Source: Rhodopseudomonas palustris (GTDB lineage: Bacteria > Pseudomonadota > Alphaproteobacteria > Rhizobiales > Xanthobacteraceae). From it: a stretch of DNA of 64,000 nt. Each line of letters opens with the position of its first letter. Position 1 is the first letter of the stretch. The notes under the pieces are model-generated. The model searched no databases, was not told where the DNA came from, and saw nothing but the letters and a program-made list of their open reading frames with translations. Location of the stretch: assembly GCA_016215605.1 (NCBI GenBank), contig JACRJB010000025.1:62001-126000 (forward strand), in the 5' to 3' direction. The position numbers and the translations under genes are program-made. Shown one piece after another: positions 16,680-26,192 of the stretch.

Positions 16680-16997
16680 TCACGCCGCGGCGGTGATTGC
16701 GCCGCCGGAGGCGTTGTCGACGATCACCGGGCTGTCGAACCACGAGATCACCGGCTCGGCGCCGTAGAGCTGCGCCACCCGCGCCCGCCATTCGCCGGCA
16801 TAGACCCGCTCCGCGGCTTCGCGCGACTCCCACAGATACACGCCGCCCGCGGTGCTGCCGTCCTCGGAGCGGATGTAGTACTTGCGGATCAGCCCGGGCA
16901 TCTTCTGATATTTCGGCGCGCTGCTGCGAAACCGCTTGGCCGCCTCCTCCAGGCTGATCGGCTCGGACAGTGCGAACTGCACGATCGTGGTGATCAT
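16680..16997 (-). CDS. YdhR-like dimeric alpha-beta barrel protein
   Basis: 105-residue cytoplasmic protein. Its start MITTIVQFALSEPISLEEA and the core PGLIRKYYIRSEDGSTAGGVYLW resemble the YdhR-type monooxygenase-like dimeric ferredoxin-fold family, small proteins without a firmly known substrate. The start codon has an excellent ribosome site (GGGAGGG). It follows the enoyl-CoA hydratase gene by about 55 bp on the same strand, so the two are probably cotranscribed. Function in catabolism is inferred from that neighbour only. Confidence 0.7.
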   Translation of the reverse strand: MITTIVQFALSEPISLEEAAKRFRSSAPKYQKMPGLIRKYYIRSEDGSTAGGVYLWESREAAERVYAGEWRARVAQLYGAEPVISWFDSPVIVDNASGGAITAAA

Positions 16998-17053
16998 CGA
17001 ACCCTCCCGTTTCGTTTGAACGCATCCTAGCGCGGCGGCCGCGCCGGCGCTGC

Positions 17054-17860
17054 TCACTTTCCGTGAAATCTCGGCTTGCGGCGCTGCAAAAAAGCGGCGA
17101 CGCCTTCGCGGTGATCTTCGCTCATGCCAGTCAATGCGAACTGGTCGAGATCCATGTGGCTGGCGAGATCGTCCAGCGCATGCGCCAGGCGGTTGACGGT
17201 CAGCTTGGTCATCGTCACCGACATCGGCGGTTGCGCCGCGACCTTGTCGGCGAACGCCCGCGCGACGGCCGCCGCCTGCCCCGGCTCGGCCAGATGCTCG
17301 ACCAGGCCCCATTCGTAGGCCGCGTCGGCGCCGATCCTGTCGTCGGCGAGGATCACCGCCTGCTTGGTACGCGCCGGGCCGATCAGATGCAGCATCCGCG
17401 GCACGCTCTGCCAGCTCATGTTCATGCCGAGCCCGATCTCCGGCACGCGCAGATGCGCGTCGCGTGCCATCACCCTGAAATCCAGCGCGACCGCCAGCGC
17501 CACGCCGCCGCCGATGCAGAAGCCCTCGATCGCCGCGATGGTGATCTGCTCCATCTCCTGCCAGGCCCGGGTCAGCCGTGGCCCGAGCTTGAGATGCCGG
17601 CGCAGCGCGCCGAGATCCATCTCGGCGCGGCGACGGCCTTCCGGGTCCTTCAGATCGAAGCCGGCGCTGAACGCCTTGGCGCCGCCGGTGAGCACGACGA
17701 CGGAGGTGTCGCCGTCGTCCTCGAAGCTGCGCGCGGCGTCGGTCAATTGCCGCATCGCCTCCGGCGACAGCGCGTTGATGCCGTCGCCGCGGTCGAACCG
17801 CACCATGGCGACGCGCCCCTCCGGCCCGAGCCCCCGCTCGATGGTCACGAACTCCGTCAA
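17054..17860 (-). CDS. Enoyl-CoA hydratase/isomerase family protein
   Basis: Crotonase-fold enzyme of 268 residues acting on CoA thioesters. Family features are GGAKAFSAGFDLKD near residue 60 (first oxyanion-hole strand), IEGFCIGGGVALAVALDFR near 110 (second oxyanion-hole Gly), and the pattern ARDAHLRVPEIGLGMNMSW. The second catalytic Glu position holds PEIGLG, as in hydratases. The start chosen is TTG because GGGAGGG lies 5 bp upstream and the next in-frame candidate is GTG without such a site. It shares a strand with the downstream YdhR-like gene. Substrate unknown; beta-oxidation or aromatic catabolism are both possible. Confidence 0.88.
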   Translation of the reverse strand: MTEFVTIERGLGPEGRVAMVRFDRGDGINALSPEAMRQLTDAARSFEDDGDTSVVVLTGGAKAFSAGFDLKDPEGRRRAEMDLGALRRHLKLGPRLTRAWQEMEQITIAAIEGFCIGGGVALAVALDFRVMARDAHLRVPEIGLGMNMSWQSVPRMLHLIGPARTKQAVILADDRIGADAAYEWGLVEHLAEPGQAAAVARAFADKVAAQPPMSVTMTKLTVNRLAHALDDLASHMDLDQFALTGMSEDHREGVAAFLQRRKPRFHGK

Positions 17861-17934
17861 TTCGCCCTCCCCATGTTGTTTCGGAGATGGTGGGACATTT
17901 TGCGGAGAGCGCCAAGCGTCCGATCGGCAAAACT

Positions 17935-18669
17935 CTATCGGAACGCCTCGGGAAACCGCACGGTGGTGCCGAGCGTGATCCAGCGCGCGTTCTCGCCGGT
18001 GATGTTGTGGCCGACGATCAGGTCGACCGAAAAGATTTCGTTCGGCCGATAGCGCAGGCCGGCCTGGGCGCGCGGCCGGACCTTGCCGACGGTGTCGGAC
18101 GCGCCCGACAGGCCGAACGCTTCCAGCGTCAGTTGCAGCGTGTCGGTGAACTTCCAGTCGAAGCCGACGCCGTAGCTGAAATAATGCTGATCGATGACGC
18201 GGTCCCAGAACCAGCCGCTGTTGATGTTGACCCGCATCGTCTCCGACAGCCGGTAGGTCGCCGGCACCACCGCGAACACCACGGTGTTGGCGCCGGTCAG
18301 CGCATCGAACGAGCCGCCGCCCTCGATCGACACGCCGAACCGGCCGATCGCGGTCGGAACGATCACGGTCTTGGCCTTGGGCGACAGCGTCGTGCCCCAC
18401 TCGCCGTCGCTGCGGCCGCGATTGGCCTGCAGCGTAAGCTCGACCGGCTTGCCGAGACCGACCACGCAGGACGGGTTGGCGACGGCCGAGAAGTCCGTAT
18501 TCGTCGCGCTCGACAGCCAGCTTTCCAGCTTGCAGGAGCCGAGTTCCGAGATGTCGGCGGCGTCGACCGAATACGGCCCGTTGGCGGCCCACAATTCGCC
18601 CGTCATCAGCACGACGATGCCGATCAGAACCAGGCCGAGGACAGCGATGGCGCGCGGGAGCGAGAGCAT
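17935..18669 (-). CDS. Exported protein, probable beta-barrel, unknown function
   Basis: 244-residue protein with an N-terminal hydrophobic signal (LPRAIAVLGLVLIGIVVLMTG, cleavage near LWAANG). The rest is rich in alternating strands and aromatic residues (SGWFWDRVIDQHYFSYGVGF) and ends in Phe-Arg, consistent with an outer-membrane or transporter-like barrel. Two Cys (GSCKLESW, NPSCVVGL) may form a disulfide. It is divergent from the nitrile hydratase operon with only 61 bp between the start codons, so the two promoters must overlap or lie close. I do not recognise a named family. Confidence 0.7.
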   Translation of the reverse strand: MLSLPRAIAVLGLVLIGIVVLMTGELWAANGPYSVDAADISELGSCKLESWLSSATNTDFSAVANPSCVVGLGKPVELTLQANRGRSDGEWGTTLSPKAKTVIVPTAIGRFGVSIEGGGSFDALTGANTVVFAVVPATYRLSETMRVNINSGWFWDRVIDQHYFSYGVGFDWKFTDTLQLTLEAFGLSGASDTVGKVRPRAQAGLRYRPNEIFSVDLIVGHNITGENARWITLGTTVRFPEAFR

Positions 18670-18730
18670 GCGGCGAGGTTAGCAGAGTCCCGGCTCGACA
18701 GCTCGCGCGACTTCCGCCTATCCTCAGCCC

Positions 18731-19366
18731 ATGTCAGACCATCATCATCACGACCACCACCACGATCACGACCATTCCGAGCTGTCGGAGACCGAGCTGC
18801 GGGTCCGCGCGCTCGAGACCATCCTCACCGAGAAGGGCTATGTCGATCCGGCCGCGCTCGACCTGTTGATCGAGACCTACGAAACCAAGGTCGGGCCGCG
18901 CAACGGCGCCCGGGTGGTGGCGAAGGCGTGGAGCGATCCGGCCTATCGCGAGCGGCTGCTGCAGGACGCCACCGCCGCGATCGCCGAGCTCGGCTATTCC
19001 GGCCGCCAGGGCGAACACATCGTCGCGGTCGAGAACACGCCGGCGACCCACAACATGGTCGTGTGCACGCTGTGCTCCTGCTATCCGTGGTCGGTGCTCG
19101 GCCTGCCGCCGGTCTGGTACAAATCCGCGCCGTACCGGTCGCGGACCGTCAAGGAACCGCGCGCGGTGCTGGCCGATTTCGGCGTCACGCTGCCGGACGA
19201 CACCGCGATCCGGGTGTGGGATTCGACCGCGGAGATCCGCTATCTGGTGATCCCGATGCGGCCCGCCGGCAGCGAGGGCCTCAGCGAGGAGCGCCTCGCC
19301 GATCTCGTCACCCGCGACAGCATGATCGGCACCGGGCTCGCTTGCGCGCCGACGGAGGTGGCGTGA
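18731..19366 (+). CDS. nthA: Nitrile hydratase alpha subunit, cobalt type
   Basis: Catalytic subunit of nitrile hydratase, which hydrates nitriles to amides in the cytoplasm. The metal claw is VCTLCSC at residues 111-117: Cys112, Cys115, Ser116 and Cys117 bind the metal. Thr at 113 marks the cobalt type, whereas iron enzymes have Ser there. The 211-residue length is normal. The N-terminus is unusual: residues 4-15 are almost all His and Asp, nine His in all, which could bind metal. The gene begins a tight operon with beta and accessory genes (stop/start overlaps), so dosage is coupled. No amidase or cobalt transporter gene is in the window. Confidence 0.97.
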   Translation: MSDHHHHDHHHDHDHSELSETELRVRALETILTEKGYVDPAALDLLIETYETKVGPRNGARVVAKAWSDPAYRERLLQDATAAIAELGYSGRQGEHIVAVENTPATHNMVVCTLCSCYPWSVLGLPPVWYKSAPYRSRTVKEPRAVLADFGVTLPDDTAIRVWDSTAEIRYLVIPMRPAGSEGLSEERLADLVTRDSMIGTGLACAPTEVA

Positions 19367-20022
19367 TGGACGGCGCGCACGACATGGGCGGGATGGACGG
19401 CTTCGGCCCGGTCGTCCCCGAACCGAACGAGCCGGCGTTCCACGCGCCATGGGAGCGGCGCGCCTTCGCGCTGACGCTGGCGATGGCGCGGCCCGGCGGC
19501 TGGAACATCGACATGTCGCGGTTCGCCCGCGAGAACCGCTCGCCGGCCGAACATCTGTCGAAGAGCTACTACCAGATCTGGCTCGCCGGGCTCGAACAGC
19601 TGATGGCCGAACGCGGGCTGGTGACGGCGGACGAGATCGCGGCGGGCCAGCCGCTGCATCCGCGCCGCGAGGTCGCCGCGCTGCCGCCCGCCGACGTCGC
19701 GCCGATGCTGGCGCGCGGCGGCCCGACCGACCGGCCCTCCGCCGCGCCGGCCCGGTTCAAGATCGGCGACCGCGTCCGCACCAGAACCATCCACCCGCGC
19801 GGCCACACGAGGCTGCCGCGCTACGTCCGCGGCCATGTCGGCGTGATCGAACTGCTGCACGGCGCGCACGTCTTCCCCGACAGCAACGCGCGCGGCGCCG
19901 GCGAGCAGCCGCAATTTCTGTACACCGTGACATTCGACGGCCGCGAGATCTGGGGCGACGATGCCGAGCCGGGGCTGCGCGTCTCGGTCGATGCCTGGGA
20001 CAGCTATCTGGAGCCGGCCTGA
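19366..20022 (+). CDS. nthB: Nitrile hydratase beta subunit
   Basis: Beta subunit that forms the alpha-beta heterodimer and supplies Arg residues near the active-site metal. 218 residues; the start [16 protein letters not shown] is the family N-terminus, and the C-terminal half (FKIGDRVRTRTIHPRGHTRLPRY) is the SH3-like barrel seen in the family. Its ATG overlaps the alpha stop codon (TGATG) and is preceded by GGAGGTG. The stop codon overlaps the ATG of the accessory gene in the same way. Confidence 0.97.
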   Translation: MDGAHDMGGMDGFGPVVPEPNEPAFHAPWERRAFALTLAMARPGGWNIDMSRFARENRSPAEHLSKSYYQIWLAGLEQLMAERGLVTADEIAAGQPLHPRREVAALPPADVAPMLARGGPTDRPSAAPARFKIGDRVRTRTIHPRGHTRLPRYVRGHVGVIELLHGAHVFPDSNARGAGEQPQFLYTVTFDGREIWGDDAEPGLRVSVDAWDSYLEPA

Positions 20023-20411
20023 TGAGCGTCGATGCCCGCGCCGCGGCGCTCGCCGCCGACGCCGTCCCCGGCCTGCCGCGCGACGATGACGGCCCGGTGT
20101 TTCGCGAGCCGTGGGAAGCGCACGCCTTCGCGATGGCGGTGACGCTGCACGCGCGCGGCCTGTTCAGCTGGCCGGAATGGGCGGCGGCGCTCGCCGACGA
20201 GATCAAACGCGCGCAGCAGCGCGGCGATCCGGACAGCGGCGACACCTACTACCGGCATTGGCTGGCGACGTTGGAGCGGATGGTCGCCGACAAGGGCGTC
20301 GCCAGCGCGGCGACCCAGCTGCGTTATCGCGCGGCGTGGGACCACGCCGCCGATCGCACCCCGCATGGCCGCCCGATCGAACTGCGCCCCGACGATTTCG
20401 AACCGGCGTGA
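20022..20411 (+). CDS. Nitrile hydratase accessory (activator) protein
   Basis: 129-residue protein that in cobalt nitrile hydratase operons helps insert cobalt into, and exchange, the alpha subunit. Its sequence resembles the N-terminal half of the beta subunit (REPWEAHAFAMAVTLHARGLFSWPEW compared with the beta APWERRAFALTLAMARPGGW region), which is the known hallmark of these activators. It overlaps the beta gene by one base (TGATG). The presence of this gene type supports the cobalt assignment of the enzyme. Confidence 0.9.
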   Translation: MSVDARAAALAADAVPGLPRDDDGPVFREPWEAHAFAMAVTLHARGLFSWPEWAAALADEIKRAQQRGDPDSGDTYYRHWLATLERMVADKGVASAATQLRYRAAWDHAADRTPHGRPIELRPDDFEPA

Positions 20412-20627
20412 TCCGTCGAAGCATCGGCCCTCGATACCGCGCTTAACCCTGTTCCGCCCGGCTCGGCGGGCGATGGGCCGCGGTGTCGTGCAATCGGCAC
20501 AAGCCTCGTTAACGTTGCCATCCGAAAACCGCTCCAGAACTGAACGCGATCAACGAATAAGGGCGAAATCTCCGTCATTCTGCCGCTTTGGTCGGACATC
20601 GAGTTTCCGGCGGTTGCAGCGAGTTGA

Positions 20628-21779
20628 GTGTCGATGTTGCAGATCGAAGCCTGCGAACGAACCATCGGATGGGCGGCCGACGCGACCGACCGTTACGTCG
20701 CCGAATCCACCCGCGATGTCGGGCGCTTTCTCAGCCGCGCCGCGGCGCTCGGTCCGCAGGCGGCGGTGACGCCGTTCCAATCCGCCAACTGGCTGGCGCC
20801 CTGGCTCAAAGTGCTGGCGCCCTCCGCCGACGTCGAACCGCTGCTGATCACCGTGCGCGACAGCGTCCGCGGCGAGATCGCGATGCTGCTGCCGCTGGTG
20901 CTGCGCCGGTTCTTCGGCCTGACGCTGGTGGAATTCGCCGACCTGTCCGTGTCCGACTACGGCTTTCCGCTGCTCGGCCCGGCGGCGCCCGCGACGCCGG
21001 CCGCGGCCGCCGAGGCTTTCGACGCGGTGCTCGCCGCGCTTCCGCCGGTCGACGTGATCCGGCTGTGCAACCTGCCCCGCTTCATCAACGGCCGCGCCAA
21101 TCCGCTGGCGATGCTACCCGGCACCTCGCCGGGCTCGGTGCGCAACGTCACCGCGCTGCCGGCGAGCTGGGACGACTATCTCGCCGCGCGCCCGCGCAAA
21201 TTCCGCAAGGCGCTGCGCCAGCATCATCGCGCGCTCGACGCGCTCGGCGGCGCCACCGCCCGGATGATCACCGACGACGTCGAGGCCAGCCATCTGCTCG
21301 ACCGGCTCGACCGCTTCCAGCGCGCGCGGATCTGCGCGCGCGGCAAGCGCTACGTGCTCGACCAGCCGGCCTATTCGAATTTCTACCGCGAAGTGTTCGA
21401 GCGCGGCGTCGCGCATCGCTTCGCGATGTTGTCGGTGCTGGAGTCGGGCGACACCGTGGTGGCGATCGCCTACAGCCTGCTGCATCAGCAGACCTGCACC
21501 ACGGTGCGGCTCGCCCATCTCGGCGAGCAATGGAATCGCTGCTCGCCCGGCATCGTGCTGGCGAGCGAGATCATCCGTTGGCTGATCGAGAACGGCGTGC
21601 GCAAATTCGATCTCGGCGCCGGCGGCTACGACTACAAAAAGCGGCTCGGCTGCGAGCCGGAGCCGCTGCTGACGCTGGAACGGGCGATGAGCATCAAGGG
21701 CCGGATGGCGCTGTCGGCGTGGACCACCTTCGCCGGCCGGCGCTCGCTGATTCAGTCGCTGGCGGCCAAGCCGTCGTAG
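20628..21779 (+). CDS. GNAT-like acyltransferase of the CelD/BioF2 type
   Basis: 383-residue protein with the CelD-like (PF13480) acetyltransferase fold. The N-terminal part is variable. The C-terminal domain (about 165-335) has KFRKALRQHHRALD followed by the acetyl-CoA-site region with YSLLHQQTCTTVRLAHLGE and a C-terminal DLGAGGYDYKKRLG signature. In related systems such proteins act in cellulose, exopolysaccharide or peptidoglycan-related modification; the substrate here is unknown. The start may be GTG at 20628 or ATG at 20634. The gene's 3' end overlaps the convergent hydrolase gene by 28 bp, so the pair may affect each other through antisense transcription. Confidence 0.75.
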   Translation: MSMLQIEACERTIGWAADATDRYVAESTRDVGRFLSRAAALGPQAAVTPFQSANWLAPWLKVLAPSADVEPLLITVRDSVRGEIAMLLPLVLRRFFGLTLVEFADLSVSDYGFPLLGPAAPATPAAAAEAFDAVLAALPPVDVIRLCNLPRFINGRANPLAMLPGTSPGSVRNVTALPASWDDYLAARPRKFRKALRQHHRALDALGGATARMITDDVEASHLLDRLDRFQRARICARGKRYVLDQPAYSNFYREVFERGVAHRFAMLSVLESGDTVVAIAYSLLHQQTCTTVRLAHLGEQWNRCSPGIVLASEIIRWLIENGVRKFDLGAGGYDYKKRLGCEPEPLLTLERAMSIKGRMALSAWTTFAGRRSLIQSLAAKPS

Positions 21780-23047
21780 ACGCGCTTTTTGAACGCCGGC
21801 ACGATCCGCCCGCGTTCCTGCTCGGTCTGCTGCATCAGGATGGTGATCACGCCGAGCTTCGGGTCGACGCCGAAATAGGTGCCGCTGCCGCCGTCCCATT
21901 TCAACTCGCCGATCGAGCCCGGCGGCGGCGGTTTCGCCTCGCCCGGATCGGTGCGGACGGCGATGCCGTAGCCGTAACCGAAGCCGTCGCCTGGGAAATA
22001 GAAGTAGTCGCGCTCGACGCCCGACCCCGGCCCGATCTGGTCGGTGGTCATCGCCTTGAACGCCGCCGCGCTCAGATAGCGCCGACCGTCGAGCTCGCCG
22101 CCGCTGAGGATCATCCGGGCGAAGCGCGCATAGTCGGTGATGGTCGAGACCAGGCCGCCGCCGCCGGACTGCCATTCCGGATGGGCGCGGCGCTTGCGCT
22201 CGGACACCACCAGAACCGTATCGCCCGGCAGCGGCTCCGCCATCCGGGCGCGTTCGTCGTCGCTGTCGAGCACGTACTTCGTGCTGGTCATGCCGAGCGG
22301 ATCGAAGATCCGCTGCTTCTCGAACGCGTACAGCGACTGGCCGGAGACGATCTCGATGATCCGCCCGAGCACATCGGTGGAATGGCCGTAGCGCCACAGC
22401 GTGCCGGGCTGCCGCGCCAGCGGCAACCGCGCGATCCGCTCGGCGAACACCGCATTGTCGAACGCCCCGGCGAAGATGCCGGCGTCGCGATAGGCTTGCC
22501 GGATCAGCGGCCCGCCGATGTAGCTGTAGGTGATGCCCGACGTGTGCCGCATCAGATCCGCGATCGTCGGCGGCCGGCGCGGCGGCACGCGTTCGAGCAC
22601 GGGCCTGCCATTGTCCGCGACGGATTCGACGCCGACCATGACATCGGCGAAGGCCGGAATGTATTTCGACACCGGATCGTCGAGCGACAAGCGGCCGGCG
22701 TCGATCAGCATCATCGCCGCGACGCTGGTGATCGGCTTGGTCATCGAATGCAGCGCGAAGATCGTGTCCGGCGTCATCGGACTGCGCCGCGTCGTGTCGC
22801 GGACGCCGAAGCAGCGCAGATAGCCCGGCTTGCCGCGCTGCTCGATCAGCACCACCGCACCGGGAATCTTTCCGGTGGCAATCTCGTGGTCGAACAACGC
22901 CGTCACCGCCGCAAAGCGTTCGTCGGCGGGCGACGCCTCGGTCGCGCAACCGGCCGCCGCTGCCGGCACGATCGCCAGAAAGACGAGCGCGAGCGCCCAG
23001 CGCCCGAGGCGCATCGCGGCGCGCAGATTCAGTCGGGTGTGGGACAC
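21752..23047 (-). CDS. Exported beta-lactamase-fold serine hydrolase (class C / esterase type)
   Basis: 431-residue periplasmic hydrolase. The signal peptide is long and hydrophobic (WALALVFLAIVPAAAAGC), with a Cys that could be a lipobox, though the -3 residue is not ideal. The serine motif SMTK lies at residues 101-104 (nucleophile S101, base K104). The tyrosine motif is YGHST (near 225), as in EstB-like esterases and D-aminopeptidases rather than true class C lactamases, where it is YxN. A GGSGTYFG stretch follows near the C-terminus. Substrate unknown: ester or D-amino-acid peptide are both possible. It is convergent with the acyltransferase gene. Confidence 0.85.
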   Translation of the reverse strand: MSHTRLNLRAAMRLGRWALALVFLAIVPAAAAGCATEASPADERFAAVTALFDHEIATGKIPGAVVLIEQRGKPGYLRCFGVRDTTRRSPMTPDTIFALHSMTKPITSVAAMMLIDAGRLSLDDPVSKYIPAFADVMVGVESVADNGRPVLERVPPRRPPTIADLMRHTSGITYSYIGGPLIRQAYRDAGIFAGAFDNAVFAERIARLPLARQPGTLWRYGHSTDVLGRIIEIVSGQSLYAFEKQRIFDPLGMTSTKYVLDSDDERARMAEPLPGDTVLVVSERKRRAHPEWQSGGGGLVSTITDYARFARMILSGGELDGRRYLSAAAFKAMTTDQIGPGSGVERDYFYFPGDGFGYGYGIAVRTDPGEAKPPPPGSIGELKWDGGSGTYFGVDPKLGVITILMQQTEQERGRIVPAFKKRVYDGLAASD

Positions 23048-23143
23048 GTCGTTCGCCGGGTTGTCGATCTCGGCCGATGATCGCGACGGCCGCGGCGGAA
23101 GTCTATCATACGCCGGGATGGTTCGGATGACGGCGCCGCGACG

Positions 23144-23860
23144 CTAGCCCGCGCGCGCCTGATATTCGCGCCAGCCTTTGGCGCGCAGCGCGCAGGCCGG
23201 GCATTCGCCGCAGCCATAGCCCCAGTCGTGCCGCGCGCCGCGTTCGCCGAGATAGCAGGTGTGCGAATGCTCGCGGATCAGATCGACCAAAGCGGCGCCG
23301 CCGAGATCGTGCGCGAGCTGCCAGGTATCGGCCTTGTCCAGCCACATCAGCGGCGTGTGCAAGTTGACGTCGCGCGCCATGCCGAGGCTGATCGCAGTCT
23401 GCAGCGCCTTGATGGTGTCGTCGCGGCAGTCGGGATAGCCGGAGTAATCGGTCTCGCACATCCCGCCGACGATGTCGGCGATGCCGCGGCGATAGGCCAG
23501 CGCTGCCGCGAAGGTCAGGAAGATCAGGTTGCGGCCCGGCACGAAGGTGTTCGGCAGGCCGTCGGCGCCCATCGCGATCGCGACGTCGCGGGTCAGCGCG
23601 GTGTCGGAGATCGCGCTCAGCGTCGGGATTTCGAGCGTGTGGCTGTCGCCGAGCTTCGCCGCCCATTCGGACTTGAGCGCGCGGAAGCCGTCGAGCAGCT
23701 TGTCGCGGCAACCCAGTTCGATGGCGTGGCGCTGGCCGTAGTCGAAGCCGATCATCTCGACGCGGGCGTAGCGCGACAGCGCCCAGGCGAGGCAGGTTGC
23801 GGAATCCTGCCCACCGGAGAACAGCACCAGCGCGGTCTGATCTGAACAAGGTTCGGTCAT
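23144..23860 (-). CDS. queC: 7-cyano-7-deazaguanine synthase (preQ0 synthase)
   Basis: Makes preQ0 from 7-carboxy-7-deazaguanine with ATP and ammonia, in queuosine tRNA modification. The N-terminal PP-loop is [11 protein letters not shown], near residues 14-24. The zinc site is Cys-rich near the C-terminus ([27 protein letters not shown]), with CYLG, CGEC and PAC positions intact. 238 residues, the expected size. The start ATG at 23860 matches the family start. It is divergent from mazG with about 115 bp between them, so both promoters lie there. Other queuosine genes are not in the window. Confidence 0.97.
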   Translation of the reverse strand: MTEPCSDQTALVLFSGGQDSATCLAWALSRYARVEMIGFDYGQRHAIELGCRDKLLDGFRALKSEWAAKLGDSHTLEIPTLSAISDTALTRDVAIAMGADGLPNTFVPGRNLIFLTFAAALAYRRGIADIVGGMCETDYSGYPDCRDDTIKALQTAISLGMARDVNLHTPLMWLDKADTWQLAHDLGGAALVDLIREHSHTCYLGERGARHDWGYGCGECPACALRAKGWREYQARAG

Positions 23861-23975
23861 GCGGCTGGCTCTAGCACCGCCCGCCGCTGCCGCCAAATCA
23901 CGGTGATTTTCGCTGGGCCGCCGCGCCCGCTTGCGGCATAGGAAGCGGACCGCTCCTCCCGCCCGGATCCGCCTG

Positions 23976-24812
23976 ATGACCCCTTCCCGCGACATCGCCC
24001 GCCTGATCGAGATCATGGCCGCGCTCCGCACCCCCGGGACCGGCTGCCCGTGGGATCTGGAGCAGGATTTCGCGACGATCGCGCCCTACACCATCGAGGA
24101 AGCGTTCGAGGTGGTCGAGGCGATCGCCCGCAACGATCTCGACGATCTGCGCGAGGAGCTCGGCGACCTGTTGCTGCAGGTGGTGTTTCATGCGCGGATC
24201 GCCGAGGAGCGCGGCGCCTTCGCGTTCGGCGATGTGGTCGAGGCGGTCACCCGCAAGATGATCCGCCGCCATCCGCACGTGTTCGCCGACGCCGACGGCA
24301 ACATCGCCCCGTCGCATGTCGAGGGCGTCTGGGACCGGATCAAGGCCGAGGAGAAGGCCGAACGCGCCGCCCGCCGCGGCCACACCGAGACGCCGCCGGA
24401 TTCGGTGCTGGCCGGCGTCAAGCCCGGTCAGCCGGCGCTGTCGCGGGCGATGGAACTGCAGCGCAAGGCGTCCAAGGTCGGGTTCGACTGGAACGACCCG
24501 CGCGAGGTGCTGAAGAAGATCCGCGAGGAAGCCGACGAGATCGAAGCCGCGCTCGACCATGGCGACAAGGATCAGATCGCCGAGGAGACCGGCGATCTGA
24601 TGTTCGCTTTGGTCAATCTCGCCCGCCACACCGGCGCCGATCCGGAGATGGCGCTGCGCGGCACCAACGCCAAATTCGAGCGCCGCTTCGGCTATATCGA
24701 ACGGGCGCTGGCGGCGCGCGGGCGTTCGCCGGACACGGCGAGCCTCGCCGAGATGGACGCGCTGTGGGACGAGGCCAAGCTGGCCGAAACGCCCGGCGAC
24801 GACCGGCGATAA
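23976..24812 (+). CDS. mazG: Nucleoside triphosphate pyrophosphohydrolase MazG
   Basis: Housecleaning enzyme hydrolysing NTPs and dNTPs to monophosphate and pyrophosphate. The 278-residue, two-domain length is normal. The first MazG domain has [12 protein letters not shown] and [19 protein letters not shown], with the Glu residues that bind magnesium; the second has [14 protein letters not shown] and [16 protein letters not shown] linker with Arg/Lys ([13 protein letters not shown]) connects them. The start is the second Met of a longer frame and matches family N-termini ([10 protein letters not shown]). It is divergent from queC. Confidence 0.96.
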   Translation: MTPSRDIARLIEIMAALRTPGTGCPWDLEQDFATIAPYTIEEAFEVVEAIARNDLDDLREELGDLLLQVVFHARIAEERGAFAFGDVVEAVTRKMIRRHPHVFADADGNIAPSHVEGVWDRIKAEEKAERAARRGHTETPPDSVLAGVKPGQPALSRAMELQRKASKVGFDWNDPREVLKKIREEADEIEAALDHGDKDQIAEETGDLMFALVNLARHTGADPEMALRGTNAKFERRFGYIERALAARGRSPDTASLAEMDALWDEAKLAETPGDDRR

Positions 24813-24896
24813 AGCGGGTCGAGCCAGTTCCGCTGCGGCCTGCGCATCCCTATCTGTTCAGGCGGTGTAACCAGCAGAGGGGGCGGCGCTAGCGCC

Positions 24897-26192
24897 ATGC
24901 TATCGGTGGAACTGGCAATCGTTTTGGGACTGATCGTCGCCAACGGATTGCTGTCGATGTCTGAGCTGGCGATCGTGTCGTCGCGTCCGGCCCGGCTGGC
25001 GCTGCTGGCTCAGAAGAAGGTGCGCGGCGCCCGCCAGGCGATGGCGCTGGCCGACGATCCCGGCAAATTCCTGTCCACCGTCCAGATCGGCATCACTCTC
25101 GTCGGCGTGCTGTCCGGCGCGTTCTCCGGCGCCACGCTCGGCCAGCGCCTCAGCGAAAAGCTCAGCGACCTCGCGGTGCCGTTCCCCGATATCATCGGCT
25201 TCGGCCTGGTGGTGACGCTGATCACCTATGCGACGCTGATCGTCGGCGAGCTGGTGCCGAAGCAGGTCGCGCTGCGCGACCCGGAGGCGGTCGCCGTCAA
25301 GGTCGCCCCGGCGATGACGCTGATCGCCAAGGTGTCGCGGCCGGTGGTGTTCGTGCTCGATCTGTCCGGCAAGGCGATCCTCAAGCTGCTCGGCCAGGGC
25401 GGCGCCGCCGAAGAGAAGATCTCCGAGGAAGAGATCCACAATCTGGTGATGGAAGCCGAAACCGCCGGCGTGCTCGAGCCCGGCGAGCGCGAGATGATCG
25501 CCGGGGTGATGCGGCTCGGCGACCGGCCGGTCGGCGCGGTGATGACGCCGCGGCCGGAGGTCGATTCGATCGATCTGGCCGATCCGGCCGAGACCATCCG
25601 CGACGCCTTCCTCGGCAGCCCGCATTCGCGGCTGCCGGTGACCGACGGCGACCGTGACAACCCGATCGGCATCATCCAGGCCAAGGACATGCTGGAGGTC
25701 TATCTGCGCGGCGACAAGCCGGATCTGCGCGCGCTGGTGCGCGACGCGCCGGTGATTCCGTCCTCGGCCGACGCCCGCGACGTGCTGGCGACGCTGCGGC
25801 AGTCGGCGGTGCACATGGCGCTGGTCTACGACGAATTCGGCGCCTTCGAGGGCGTCGTCACCACCGCCGACATTCTCGAATCGATCGTCGGCGCGTTCGG
25901 CTCGGAAGACGGCCCGCCCGAGCCCGCCGCGGTGCGCCGCGACGACGGCTCGTATCTGATCGCGGGCTGGATGCCGGTCGACGAATTCGGCGACCTGCTG
26001 CCGGTGCCGATTCCCGACCATCGCGACTATCACACCGTCGCGGGCCTGATTCTGCAGCATCTCGGCGCGCTGCCCGCGGTCGGCGACCGGTTCGACTATC
26101 AGGGCTGGCAGATCGAGATTCTCGATCTCGACGGCCGGCGGATCGACAAGATCATGGCGACCCGCAGCGCCGCCGAAGAGGCGGCGGCGTGA
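24897..26192 (+). CDS. CNNM/CorC-family membrane protein with CBS domains
   Basis: 431-residue protein with the CNNM transmembrane domain (about 1-180, four hydrophobic spans, GELVPKQVALR), a CBS pair (about 200-325, with VMTPRPEVDSIDL and VYDEFGAFEGVVT), and a C-terminal CorC/HlyC domain (about 345-425). Members are linked to divalent cation export or efflux (CorC, TlyC); the names hemolysin C and CorC are historical. It is followed without gap by a small membrane gene: the stop of one and the start of the next overlap by 4 bp. Cation specificity cannot be told. Confidence 0.93.
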   Translation: MLSVELAIVLGLIVANGLLSMSELAIVSSRPARLALLAQKKVRGARQAMALADDPGKFLSTVQIGITLVGVLSGAFSGATLGQRLSEKLSDLAVPFPDIIGFGLVVTLITYATLIVGELVPKQVALRDPEAVAVKVAPAMTLIAKVSRPVVFVLDLSGKAILKLLGQGGAAEEKISEEEIHNLVMEAETAGVLEPGEREMIAGVMRLGDRPVGAVMTPRPEVDSIDLADPAETIRDAFLGSPHSRLPVTDGDRDNPIGIIQAKDMLEVYLRGDKPDLRALVRDAPVIPSSADARDVLATLRQSAVHMALVYDEFGAFEGVVTTADILESIVGAFGSEDGPPEPAAVRRDDGSYLIAGWMPVDEFGDLLPVPIPDHRDYHTVAGLILQHLGALPAVGDRFDYQGWQIEILDLDGRRIDKIMATRSAAEEAAA

